From positions 21,617 to 85,616 of the forward strand of contig JANQLQ010000198.1 of NCBI GenBank assembly GCA_028280565.1: DNA of 64,000 nucleotides. Reading direction: 5' to 3'. This document shows, in pieces, positions 17,729 through 26,383 of the stretch; positions within the stretch are counted from its first letter, which is position 1; every line of letters begins with the position of its first letter. The position numbers and the translations under genes were made by a program. The stretch comes from Fulvivirga sp. (lineage in GTDB: Bacteria; Bacteroidota; Bacteroidia; Cytophagales; Cyclobacteriaceae). The notes under the pieces were generated by a model. It did not search any database. It was given only the letters and a program-made list of their open reading frames with translations, and was not told the DNA's origin.

Positions 17729-20700
17729 ATGAAAAAGTTTCTACAACTAACTTTTGTTGTAGCCGTGTTTGCTATTGGGCAAACTTTGGCTCAAGAAAAA
17801 GCGGTCACCGGAAAGGTAACGTCCATTGATGACGGAAGTCCTTTACCCGGTGTGAATGTAGTCCTCAAGGGAACAACCAACGGTACGGTTACCGATGTAG
17901 AAGGTAACTTCTCGTTAAACGTTCCATCCACAGGAGGTGTACTCATTTTTTCCTTTATTGGTCTGACGACAGAAGAAATTGACATCGGTAACCGATCGGT
18001 GATCGATCTTCAAATGGCTTCTGATGTGCAACAGCTTTCCGAAGTGATAGTTACTGCCCAAGGGATTGAACGTAAAAAAGAAGCTCTTGGCTTTGCGGTC
18101 AGCTCCGTCAGCTCAGATGAAGTGGCCGATAAGACCGAGGGCGACGTGGTGCGTTCTCTTAGGAGTAAAGCCTCCGGGGTACAGATCACTCAACAAAGTG
18201 GCTTATCCGGTTCCGGGACGAATATTATTATCCGAGGGTATACTTCTTTCACAGGAGATAACCAACCTTTGTTTATCGTAGATGGGGTCCCTTTTAACAC
18301 CAACACGAATTCAAGCGGGGGTGATTCAGGTGGCGGAAATGATTTTATTGACGGTACCAATAATGGGTCTTCTAGGTTTTTAGACTTGGACCCCAACAAC
18401 ATCGCCGATATCAAGATCTTGAAAGGGCTGGCGGCTTCTACACTATATGGTACGCAAGGAAGGAATGGTGTGGTGCTCATTACCACTAAGACCGGGTCTT
18501 CTGCCAAAGTCAATAAAAAAATGGACATCACCGTCACCCAATCAGTTTTTGCCAACGAGATCGCTTCCATGCCTGATTACCAAAATTCATTCGGTAATGG
18601 TTTTGACCAAGTTTTTGGCTGGTTCTTTAGTAACTGGGGACCTAGCTTTAACGAGAATGGCCTGGCAGGATGGAGTACGGATGCCACTATTGATGAAAAT
18701 GGCAACTTGCCACACCCTTACTCGCAGTACTCCAACCCAGCGCTCCGGGCGGTTTTCCCGGAATTTCAAAGGGATGGCTCGGAAGCTGATGCCGTAGTCA
18801 CCCCCGGCGCCTCGCGACCCGGCGCTCCTTATGCCTGGCAGCCCTATGACAATGTAGAGTCCTTTTTTAGGACAGGTACCGTAGCCAATACGTCTGTCAA
18901 TGCCAGGGGGGTAAGCGATGACGGCAATAGTAGCTTTAACCTAAACTTCGGGTATTTGAACGACGAAGGCTTCACTCCCGGCAATGAACTAGAAAGGATC
19001 TCATTTAGCGTAGGCGGTAGAACAAGGCTAAAAAATGGTTTGTCTATCAACGGTACGATGAACCTTTCACGTACGGATTATATTTCGCCTCCTGTATCTG
19101 CCAGTGAAGGGAACGGGGCTTTTGTGCCGGATGGAGTCAACGCTACAGTACCGACTTCTTCTTCTGTCTTTGGTCATCTTTTCTTTACACCAAGAAGTAT
19201 CGACCTGATGAATCTTCCATTTCAAAATCCATTGGATGGGAGCAGTGTCTACTACAGGAGTGGAAATGATATCCAGAACCCACGATGGACAGTAGCCAAT
19301 GCCTTCAATGGTCAAATTACCGACCGGGTATTCGGTACTTTAGGAGGTGGGTATGACATCAATGAAAACCTGAACGTCGCCTATCGCTTAGGGTATGATC
19401 TCTATACGGAAAGTAACGAATCCGGTCAAAACCGGGGAGGTGTAGAGGGTCCTATCACCGGGCAGTACAGGACGTTTGATAACATTAGCACTATCTGGGA
19501 CCATACCTTGAGTTTAAATGGTAACTATGCTCTCTCAAGTACGGTGGCGTTGAACTTTAACTTAGGCGCTACCAGCCGTAGGTCTACCCTGGATAGACAA
19601 GGAGTAACCAGTACTAACCAGCTGGTATTTGGAACTTTCAGGCACTTTAACTTTACTGACCAAGCGCCTATCCAGTTTACCACTGAACAGAATATTCTCG
19701 GGTTTTTTGGCCAGGCAGAAATTGACTACAAAGGTTACCTTTTTGTTACTTTGGCAGGCCGTAACGATGCGGTATCCAACTTTTCAGAAAATAATAGGTC
19801 CCTGTTTTATCCTAGTGTGAGTACAGCGGTCATTCTTTCGGAGATCTTCCCCGGCATCACCAATCCAAACTATATTAATTTGGTCAAGTTGAGGGCTGGG
19901 TTCGGAACATCGGCAGGTTTTAGGGTTGGGTTCCCAACGGTATCCGTGGTAGATGCGGAGTCGAGAAAGTTTGTCAACTCCAGTGGAAACATTGTATCAG
20001 GGAATACTACAGGTGACCAGCTCGGGAATCCTAACTTGAAACCTGAAAGGCAAGAAGAATTCGAGATTGGGTTAGAGGCCAGGGCATGGAATAACCGGGT
20101 GAGCTTGGATATGTCATGGTACCGAAGGGCCTCTACGGACCTCATCGTACAACAACCCTTGGACCCTTCTACGGGATTTCTTTCCACATTTACCAATCTT
20201 GGCGAGGTCGTCACGCGTGGGCTGGAACTGGATCTAGGGGTAGATATATTTCAAAATACGGCTGTAACCTGGAACGCACGTTCGAATTTTACCCGCTTTA
20301 GAAGCGAAGTAACCGACCTGGGCACGGATACAGATCAAATCAATATAGCAGGCCAAGCCAGCCTTGGAAATTTTGCCGTTGAAGGTGAGCCTCTCGGGGT
20401 CATGTTGGGCAGCAGGATACTTCGCAATGACGACGGTGACAGGGTAGTGAACAGCATTGGCGATTACGTGATAGAAGAAGGTACATTCAAGATAGGAGAC
20501 CCTATCCCTGATTTTGTTCTCAACATCAGTAACACGGTCACTTATAAAAACTTCTCCTTTTCGGCAGTGATCAATTACCAGCAGGGAGGTGATATCTACT
20601 CGAGGACAGTGTCCGCACTACTGGGGAGAGGATTGACCACGGATACTGAAGACAGGGTACAGACCTTCATTTTAGAAGGAGTGAAAAACATTGGCACTGC

Positions 20701-21055
20701 CGAGGAACCTAGTTATGTGCCCAATGACTTACAAATCAATAACTCTAGCTTTTATTTCAATAATGTCCTCTTCGGCCCGGATGAGTTAGGGGTGTTTGAT
20801 GCTACGACTATCAGGCTGCAGGAGATTTCTTTGACCTACACGCTGCCGGCCTCATTACTTTCCAAGACACCGTTTGGATCCGTTAGCCTCACGGCATCTG
20901 GGTTCAACCTTTGGTTTGAAGCGGTTAACATTCCCAGCGGGACCAACTTTGATCCTAACGTAGCCGGTTTAGGTGTGGGTAACGGTCAAGGGTTTGACTA
21001 CCTCAATGGGCCAAGTTCAAGGCGTTACGGGGGCACTTTAAAGCTTACTTTCTAG
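17729..21055 (+). CDS. SusC/RagA-family TonB-linked outer membrane protein (triad 2)
   Basis: 1108 residues. Signal peptide to about GQTLAQ (22), CarboxypepD_reg domain (about 25-110), plug with LSEVIVTAQGIERKKEALG, NIIIRGYTSF and ILKGLAASTLYGTQGRNGVV, then a long barrel ending RRYGGTLKLTF. The N-terminal domain is nearly the same as that of the 11202 SusC (both have GSPLPGVNVVLKGTT), while the barrels differ. The two importers thus share a signalling/TonB end but probably take different ligands. The SusD partner starts 4 bases after the stop. No degradative enzyme is linked. Confidence 0.93.
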   Translation: MKKFLQLTFVVAVFAIGQTLAQEKAVTGKVTSIDDGSPLPGVNVVLKGTTNGTVTDVEGNFSLNVPSTGGVLIFSFIGLTTEEIDIGNRSVIDLQMASDVQQLSEVIVTAQGIERKKEALGFAVSSVSSDEVADKTEGDVVRSLRSKASGVQITQQSGLSGSGTNIIIRGYTSFTGDNQPLFIVDGVPFNTNTNSSGGDSGGGNDFIDGTNNGSSRFLDLDPNNIADIKILKGLAASTLYGTQGRNGVVLITTKTGSSAKVNKKMDITVTQSVFANEIASMPDYQNSFGNGFDQVFGWFFSNWGPSFNENGLAGWSTDATIDENGNLPHPYSQYSNPALRAVFPEFQRDGSEADAVVTPGASRPGAPYAWQPYDNVESFFRTGTVANTSVNARGVSDDGNSSFNLNFGYLNDEGFTPGNELERISFSVGGRTRLKNGLSINGTMNLSRTDYISPPVSASEGNGAFVPDGVNATVPTSSSVFGHLFFTPRSIDLMNLPFQNPLDGSSVYYRSGNDIQNPRWTVANAFNGQITDRVFGTLGGGYDINENLNVAYRLGYDLYTESNESGQNRGGVEGPITGQYRTFDNISTIWDHTLSLNGNYALSSTVALNFNLGATSRRSTLDRQGVTSTNQLVFGTFRHFNFTDQAPIQFTTEQNILGFFGQAEIDYKGYLFVTLAGRNDAVSNFSENNRSLFYPSVSTAVILSEIFPGITNPNYINLVKLRAGFGTSAGFRVGFPTVSVVDAESRKFVNSSGNIVSGNTTGDQLGNPNLKPERQEEFEIGLEARAWNNRVSLDMSWYRRASTDLIVQQPLDPSTGFLSTFTNLGEVVTRGLELDLGVDIFQNTAVTWNARSNFTRFRSEVTDLGTDTDQINIAGQASLGNFAVEGEPLGVMLGSRILRNDDGDRVVNSIGDYVIEEGTFKIGDPIPDFVLNISNTVTYKNFSFSAVINYQQGGDIYSRTVSALLGRGLTTDTEDRVQTFILEGVKNIGTAEEPSYVPNDLQINNSSFYFNNVLFGPDELGVFDATTIRLQEISLTYTLPASLLSKTPFGSVSLTASGFNLWFEAVNIPSGTNFDPNVAGLGVGNGQGFDYLNGPSSRRYGGTLKLTF

Positions 21056-21059
21056 GGTA

Positions 21060-22754
21060 ATGAATTTTATTGAAAAAAAGATGAAAAGAGTTTATAGCAT
21101 ATTAATGACCTTTTGCATGGGCTTTGTCTTGGTGATGAACTCATGTGAAACTACAGACTTGGACCTTACGGAAGATCCAAACGCGTTAAATCCTGGTGAT
21201 GCGAGCACAAACGGTTACATTAATTCCATACAAGTGGATTTTGGCCGGCTGATCGCTTCTTTGGAAGTAGAAGCATCTGAAACGGTGCGTATTTTGAATA
21301 TGGACGGTCGTGTATACCAGCAGGCTTTTTCGCCGGTCCGGTTCAATGAAGAATGGGAAGATGCTTATCAAAAAATACTCACAGATGTGAGGAGGCTCAT
21401 CCCTTTGGCAGAAGCTGAGGAGGAGTACCATCACATCGGCATGGCCCAGGTAATTGAGGCCTACGTGATCGTTACGTTGGTGGATCTTTTTGGGGATGTA
21501 CCCTACGAGCAAGCTTTTCAAGGGGCCGATAATTTTAATCCCGGGGTGGAAGGAGATGGTGGTGCTTCCGTTTATGCTGCGGCTTTGGGACTGCTGGACG
21601 ATGCCATTGAGAATTTTGAAAGAGATGCCAGGACAGATCCTTCCGATGACTTGTTTTACGATGGGAATTGGGATAACTGGATCAAGGCTGCGAATTCCAT
21701 CAAAATGAAGATCTATGTGACCACCCGTTTGGTGGATTCGAATGCTGCGAGCGCATTTGATGATATCGTTAATTCAGGGAATTATATCGATGAGACCTCC
21801 GAGGATTTCCAATTTCCTTGGGGAACTTCTTTTAACAACCCTGACGCGCGTCATCCTAACTATGTTTCGGATTACACCCCTTCCGGGGCGGATACCTACA
21901 TGTCCAATTGGTACATGGATTACATGCAAAGTGGTAAAATAGGGAATGGTAACGATGTTTTTGAAGCGGCTGACCCTCGAATGAAGTATTACTTCTATCG
22001 GCAGACGGATTTCGTCCCTAACAATCCTAACTTGATCGATTGTGCAGGTTCTAATCCCCCGGGTCACTATGGGGCCGATGATGCTTACTGCAGCTTAGAT
22101 AACGGGTATTGGGGAAGAGACCATGGAGATGATGCCGGTATACCCCCGGATGGCCAGCTTCGTACTACTTTTGGCGTATACCCTGCGGGTGGGCGATTTG
22201 ATGATAACTCGTTCGAGGTAATTGCAAGTATTAGTTTAGGTGCCGGTGGCAACGGGATCACACCTATTATGTTGGCCTCATGGACGGATATTATGAGGGC
22301 AGAAATGGCGCTGGTAGATGGGGCTGCCGGGGAGGCCAACCTCTTGCTACAGTCAGGCATCACCAAATCTTTTGAGAAAGTAAGGCAATTTGGCACTAGG
22401 GATGCCAGCGCAGATTTTTCCACCGCCCCGTCGGTTGACCTGGATGCAGCTTACACCAGGGAAGTAGGCCAGCTTTTTGCCGCGGCCGATGCTGACGGAC
22501 AAATGGATATTTTAGGCTCGGAGTACTTCGTGACCCTTTTTGGGAATGGCCTAGACGGGTTTAACTTCTACAGGAGAACGGGCCGTCCGTCTACTTTGCA
22601 GCCTAACTTGGAGCGACCTTCAGAGGTAGGAGATTTCTTTAGGTCGTTCTTATATCCCCCGGTATTCGTAGAAAGGAACGCTTCCGTTTCGCAGAAAACC
22701 AGTGTGACAGACCGCGTTTTTTGGGATCCTGGTACTACGCTTTTGGCAAATTGA
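21060..22754 (+). CDS. SusD/RagB-family substrate-binding lipoprotein (triad 2)
   Basis: 564 residues, longer than the triad 1 partner. Lipobox VMNSC (C29 from this start), then ETTDLDLTEDPNA. Landmarks are VIVTLVDLFGDVPYEQAF, ANSIKMKIYVTTRLVD, IMLASWTDIMRAEMALVDG and a C-terminal RVFWDPG typical of the SusD-like group. A second ATG at 21081 (MKRVYSILM) gives a cleaner signal peptide and may be the true start. The gene follows susC after 4 bases. Confidence 0.9.
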   Translation: MNFIEKKMKRVYSILMTFCMGFVLVMNSCETTDLDLTEDPNALNPGDASTNGYINSIQVDFGRLIASLEVEASETVRILNMDGRVYQQAFSPVRFNEEWEDAYQKILTDVRRLIPLAEAEEEYHHIGMAQVIEAYVIVTLVDLFGDVPYEQAFQGADNFNPGVEGDGGASVYAAALGLLDDAIENFERDARTDPSDDLFYDGNWDNWIKAANSIKMKIYVTTRLVDSNAASAFDDIVNSGNYIDETSEDFQFPWGTSFNNPDARHPNYVSDYTPSGADTYMSNWYMDYMQSGKIGNGNDVFEAADPRMKYYFYRQTDFVPNNPNLIDCAGSNPPGHYGADDAYCSLDNGYWGRDHGDDAGIPPDGQLRTTFGVYPAGGRFDDNSFEVIASISLGAGGNGITPIMLASWTDIMRAEMALVDGAAGEANLLLQSGITKSFEKVRQFGTRDASADFSTAPSVDLDAAYTREVGQLFAAADADGQMDILGSEYFVTLFGNGLDGFNFYRRTGRPSTLQPNLERPSEVGDFFRSFLYPPVFVERNASVSQKTSVTDRVFWDPGTTLLAN

Positions 22755-22772
22755 TGATTTAAGATTATTCCT

Positions 22773-24023
22773 ATGAGAAAATATATAAATAAGATTTTTG
22801 GAAGCGTACTACTGCTTCTTTTAGTAGCCTGTTCCGAAGAATTGATCGTGGATGAGGTGATTGACAATGTTTCAAGCGGGGCCGTCCTGAGAAATTTGGG
22901 CGAGGACAATGACTTGGACATTGCTAACCTCAACTCAACTTACACGATCTTATTGGAAGCTCAAGATGCATCTAACGGCAATCTCTTATCGGAGGTAAGA
23001 GTTAACGTAGGCTATACCGATAGCATGGAGGTGAATATTGATACAGTCACCGTGACCCGTTTCAGGGTCATCCCGGCTAATGAATTCAACGAGACCAGCC
23101 CGACTACCAATGGGTTGCCTGTGACGCGTTTCACCACTACCCTGCAAGAGCTGTTGGATCATGTCGGGATCTCTTCAGCGGATATGGAAGTGGGGGATCG
23201 TTTCGCCATTGACTTTGAAATGGAACTCATTGATGGCAGGGTTTTCAACCTGGACAATGCCACAAACGATGTGACCCGGACGGGCTTTTTCTCCTTTTTC
23301 AATGCCCAGTTCAGGTATGGGGCGGCTATAGGAGATCCCCAGCGCTTGGTACTTGATGAAATTAGTATTTCCGATGATAATGAGCTTGGTATTTTGAGTC
23401 TCGGGGATGTCGATACCGTCTTCTTGGAGTTTGACCGGGAAGATGCCTTTGTCGTTAACCCCACGATCACCCAGGTTTCCTCCATCGGCGCCGTTGATGG
23501 GGACATAGGTGATTTGACCCAATCCGAAGACGATCCCGAGATTTACTATTTCTTGTATACTGCCGGGGCCTCGGGGGCTGATACGATCAGCTTCGAGATC
23601 AGTGGTGCTGAGACTGTCGCTGGTTTTGTGATGGAAGCCCAAACTTTGAAAAGTGCTTACATCATCGATAATACCGCTCCTGCCGGCATGGTAGGGCCTA
23701 CCCAGGTTTCTACCGATGCTAGCCGGAGGATATCAAATGTTTCCATTGATCTCCTTTTTGAGCCGCTAGGTACGGATACCGTTACCTTCGAGATCGAGGC
23801 TGTAGCTCCTTTCTTTGATACTCAAACCCTCACGAGGGTGATCAGCCAAGATGATGAGGTAGTAAATTTGGAATTTGTACCCCAGGTAGATGGTGTGGCA
23901 ATCGGTGAAGGTGCACTAGAATTCAACATCACTACTGACGTAGGAGTTATGCAAGGCGCTGGAATTATCGACCTGATCGGTAACGAAGCCAGTGAGGTCA
24001 TTAATGTACAACTTGGCAATTAG
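22773..24023 (+). CDS. Lipoprotein, third gene of triad 2, family not recognised
   Basis: 416 residues, lipobox LLVAC with C20, followed by SEELIVDE (acidic). The rest is all-beta in appearance. The first third (about 45-170) contains a segment ending FAIDFEMELIDGRVF that resembles lipoproteins found beside SusD genes; the second half has Ig-like strands. There are few cysteines and no catalytic motif I can name. It begins 18 bases after susD and ends before a strong bidirectional terminator, so it belongs to the transport operon. It shares position, but no obvious sequence, with the third genes at 16099 and 29385. Confidence 0.75.
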   Translation: MRKYINKIFGSVLLLLLVACSEELIVDEVIDNVSSGAVLRNLGEDNDLDIANLNSTYTILLEAQDASNGNLLSEVRVNVGYTDSMEVNIDTVTVTRFRVIPANEFNETSPTTNGLPVTRFTTTLQELLDHVGISSADMEVGDRFAIDFEMELIDGRVFNLDNATNDVTRTGFFSFFNAQFRYGAAIGDPQRLVLDEISISDDNELGILSLGDVDTVFLEFDREDAFVVNPTITQVSSIGAVDGDIGDLTQSEDDPEIYYFLYTAGASGADTISFEISGAETVAGFVMEAQTLKSAYIIDNTAPAGMVGPTQVSTDASRRISNVSIDLLFEPLGTDTVTFEIEAVAPFFDTQTLTRVISQDDEVVNLEFVPQVDGVAIGEGALEFNITTDVGVMQGAGIIDLIGNEASEVINVQLGN

Positions 24024-24086
24024 TCTCGTACTGTTGAGTAAAACGGTACCGATTTTTTGCTAAGGTCGACTACAATTTAGTTTTTT

Positions 24087-24112
24087 AAACCGCCACTCGA
24101 GAGTGGCGGTTT
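24087..24112. terminator. Bidirectional terminator between triad 2 and the peptidoglycan-peptide operon
   Basis: A perfect 12-bp stem AAACCGCCACTC / GAGTGGCGGTTT with a 2-base loop, followed by TTATTTTTG on the plus strand and preceded by TTTTTTAAA. It lies between convergent genes and can serve both. Confidence 0.85.
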
Positions 24113-24133
24113 TATTTTTGTCTTCTTTCGAGA

Positions 24134-25207
24134 TCAACGGGTCTTTTTAGTGACCCCAAGCCCGCTTTGGGAGCCTACACTCATCCATCCATCCTTGATC
24201 TCGAAACCACCGGTTACTACATCCTCCAGCAGGTCCAGGCTGCCATCAAGGTCAAGGTACTTAGTGTTGGTAAACCCTAAGGCAGTGTGTAGAGCAGCAC
24301 TGATGCTGATAGCGCTCTCGTCATTGCAACCCCACATGAGCTCTGTACCGGATGCCTGGGCAATAGATGCAATTTGACGCCCGGGGTGAATGCCCCCGGA
24401 TTTCATCAGTTTAATGTTAAATATACCACTGGCCGCTGGAGGGGAGGCGAGCCGGAAGGCATCTTTTGAAGAAATGAGGCTTTCATCGGCGGCTATGATC
24501 TGTTTTATGTCGTCAGGTTGTGCTTTTAGTTGTTCTACCGAAGCAGCGGGAAGTGGCTGTTCGATCAACTCGATATTATCATTACGGGTGGTATAAAAAA
24601 AATGGGACAATGCTGCCGGGTCGTAGCCTTGGTTAGCATCCACACGTATAGTAAACTCTTTCCCATAGGTTTCACGTAGCTTTTTCATACGTTCTATATC
24701 TTCGTCAACATTGCTGCCCGTTTTCACCTTTAGCACTCTAAACCCCATATCGTAATATTCCTTAGCTTCTTCCAGGGTTTCTGCTACATTTTTGATCCCG
24801 ATGGTAACGGAGGTGGGTAAAGACTTGATCTTTTGGCCTAAGAATAAGGCTAAGGGTACTCCCAAGTATTGTGAAAATGCATCGTGGATGGCAATATCCA
24901 GGGCGGCCCGGGCCGCAGGGTTTTTGGGGAACCGAGCTTGGATCTCTTCCAAAAGGGTATAAAAATGACGAATATCTCGACCGATCATAAAATCCAAGTC
25001 ACCCTCTTGAAGTACTGTCATTGTAGAGTCTAAGGATTCGCCCACCACATATTCACTGGGGTTGCCTGATCCAAAACCGGTGATGCCGTTCTCCAGCTCT
25101 AGTTCTACAAATGCATTGTTGACCTCATCCACCGTCTTAAAAGCGATCGTGTAGGGCCGCGCGTTGCTGAGGTCTTTTTTATAAACATTAAGGTGTTTTA
25201 TCTTCAT
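24134..25207 (-). CDS. Dipeptide epimerase-like enzyme (L-Ala-D/L-Glu epimerase type), enolase superfamily
   Basis: 357 residues. Muconate-lactonising subgroup of the enolase superfamily: catalytic K160-x-K162 (LKVKTG), metal ligands D190 (RVDANQGY), E216 (IELIEQPLP) and D241 (IAADES), second catalytic lysine K266 (NIKLMKSGG). Near the C-terminus D319-x-D321 (YLDLDGS) matches the DxD pair that binds the dipeptide ammonium group in L-Ala-D/L-Glu epimerases. This favours epimerisation of L-Ala-D-Glu from murein. An alternative is N-acetyl-D-glutamate racemase, because the neighbour is a DUF1611 protein. Last gene of the minus-strand operon, 69 bases after DUF1611; no signal peptide, so cytoplasmic. 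Confidence 0.87.
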   Translation of the reverse strand: MKIKHLNVYKKDLSNARPYTIAFKTVDEVNNAFVELELENGITGFGSGNPSEYVVGESLDSTMTVLQEGDLDFMIGRDIRHFYTLLEEIQARFPKNPAARAALDIAIHDAFSQYLGVPLALFLGQKIKSLPTSVTIGIKNVAETLEEAKEYYDMGFRVLKVKTGSNVDEDIERMKKLRETYGKEFTIRVDANQGYDPAALSHFFYTTRNDNIELIEQPLPAASVEQLKAQPDDIKQIIAADESLISSKDAFRLASPPAASGIFNIKLMKSGGIHPGRQIASIAQASGTELMWGCNDESAISISAALHTALGFTNTKYLDLDGSLDLLEDVVTGGFEIKDGWMSVGSQSGLGVTKKTR

Positions 25208-25276
25208 ATTTTTGTTACGATTTCAGTTTCATTTACCTAGGGGTGTGAATCAATAAAGCACAATAAGAGGGTGGAA

Positions 25277-26383
25277 TTATGACCAGTTTTCAATTTTTAT
25301 ATCCTGTACCATTGTTTTTACAATCTCCATGCAGGCGCCCATTCCTTCCTCCAAAGGCAATACCACGGGTATGCCACATTCATCTTCTATCCTTTTTTTA
25401 GCGGCGATGGCCTCGGTATCCGTGAGATCTTCCGTGTTCAGTGTTATGCAGATAGTAGGTGCTCCTAGCTGCCTGATGAGCTCAATTTCATCTTTGACCG
25501 GGGGAATAGGTTTCCCATAGCTTTCCAGCCCGTTAAAATATTGCCTGGCGGGGGCATGTTGGAGAACCACCCCATCTAGCTCACCGGAAATGATGTACTC
25601 TGATCCGCAAGGGCCGCTAGGGTTTCTCAAGGAAGACTGCCCTTCCATAACGATCACATTCGGATTTTCTTCGACCCAACATTGGTATACGGCATGCTCC
25701 AATTCCCCGGAGATAAAATCATTGGGTGTGGCATCGAAAATAAATCCATATTTAGTGCCTTGCAGCCACCCCGTTTGCCCTGTGTAGATCATGTGGGTAT
25801 TGATGCCGGCGCTATTGAGATCGTTGACCAGGAATTTCGTGGTGGTACGTTTTCCGAGGGCACAATCCGTGCCTAACACCCCTAGTTTTATTGCTTTTAC
25901 CTCTTTGATCTTACCTGTCCAAAAGTGCAGGTCATTAAAACCCTTTGGCTTACGTACATCGATGATCCGGGCACTACTTTCATGGGCTATAGATGCAAAT
26001 TCTTGGATATCGCCAATGGTTTGATGCAAACCGTTGACAAGATTAATTCCAATCTCCAAGGCATGCTTGACCAGCGGGTAAAGCTCCTTGGGCAGTACTC
26101 CTCCTTTTGTGGCCATCCCTATGATGGCGTATTCTGGCTTTTTACCCGAAGATTGGATCAATTCATCCAACTTAGCCACCACGGGGATGTTCCTGTGCCT
26201 TCCATCCAGCACTTCGCCGGCATCCTTGCCTGCCGAAACATGGTCGATGATCCCAACGATCTTAAAACGATCCGATTGCCGTATAAGACCATGAGCCGTT
26301 TTTGCATGGATGTCATTTAATAATCCCCCCGTAATGATACAAGCCGTGCCGCCGATTGTATCATGATTCAGTTTACTTGTCAT
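25277..26383 (-). CDS. DUF1611 family protein (P-loop, possibly D-glutamate N-acetyltransferase-like)
   Basis: 368 residues, cytoplasmic. An N-terminal Rossmann-like domain (about 10-130, CIITGGLLNDIHAKTAHGLI) is followed by a P-loop domain with GTDCALGKRTTT (about 173-184) and NVIVMEGQSSLRNPSG. This is the DUF1611 arrangement. I recall reports that some DUF1611 members (DgcN) acetylate D-glutamate and work with an enolase-superfamily racemase (DgcA). Here the two families are again adjacent, so handling of D-Glu from peptidoglycan is a reasonable inference, not shown by sequence. The start overlaps the end of the serine hydrolase gene by 11 bases, indicating cotranslation. Confidence 0.85.
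   Translation of the reverse strand: MTSKLNHDTIGGTACIITGGLLNDIHAKTAHGLIRQSDRFKIVGIIDHVSAGKDAGEVLDGRHRNIPVVAKLDELIQSSGKKPEYAIIGMATKGGVLPKELYPLVKHALEIGINLVNGLHQTIGDIQEFASIAHESSARIIDVRKPKGFNDLHFWTGKIKEVKAIKLGVLGTDCALGKRTTTKFLVNDLNSAGINTHMIYTGQTGWLQGTKYGFIFDATPNDFISGELEHAVYQCWVEENPNVIVMEGQSSLRNPSGPCGSEYIISGELDGVVLQHAPARQYFNGLESYGKPIPPVKDEIELIRQLGAPTICITLNTEDLTDTEAIAAKKRIEDECGIPVVLPLEEGMGACMEIVKTMVQDIKIENWS

Noticed and set aside
11202..24023. Classical polysaccharide utilisation locus
   Set aside because: No glycoside hydrolase, lyase, sulfatase or PUL regulator is present, so a glycan role cannot be supported.
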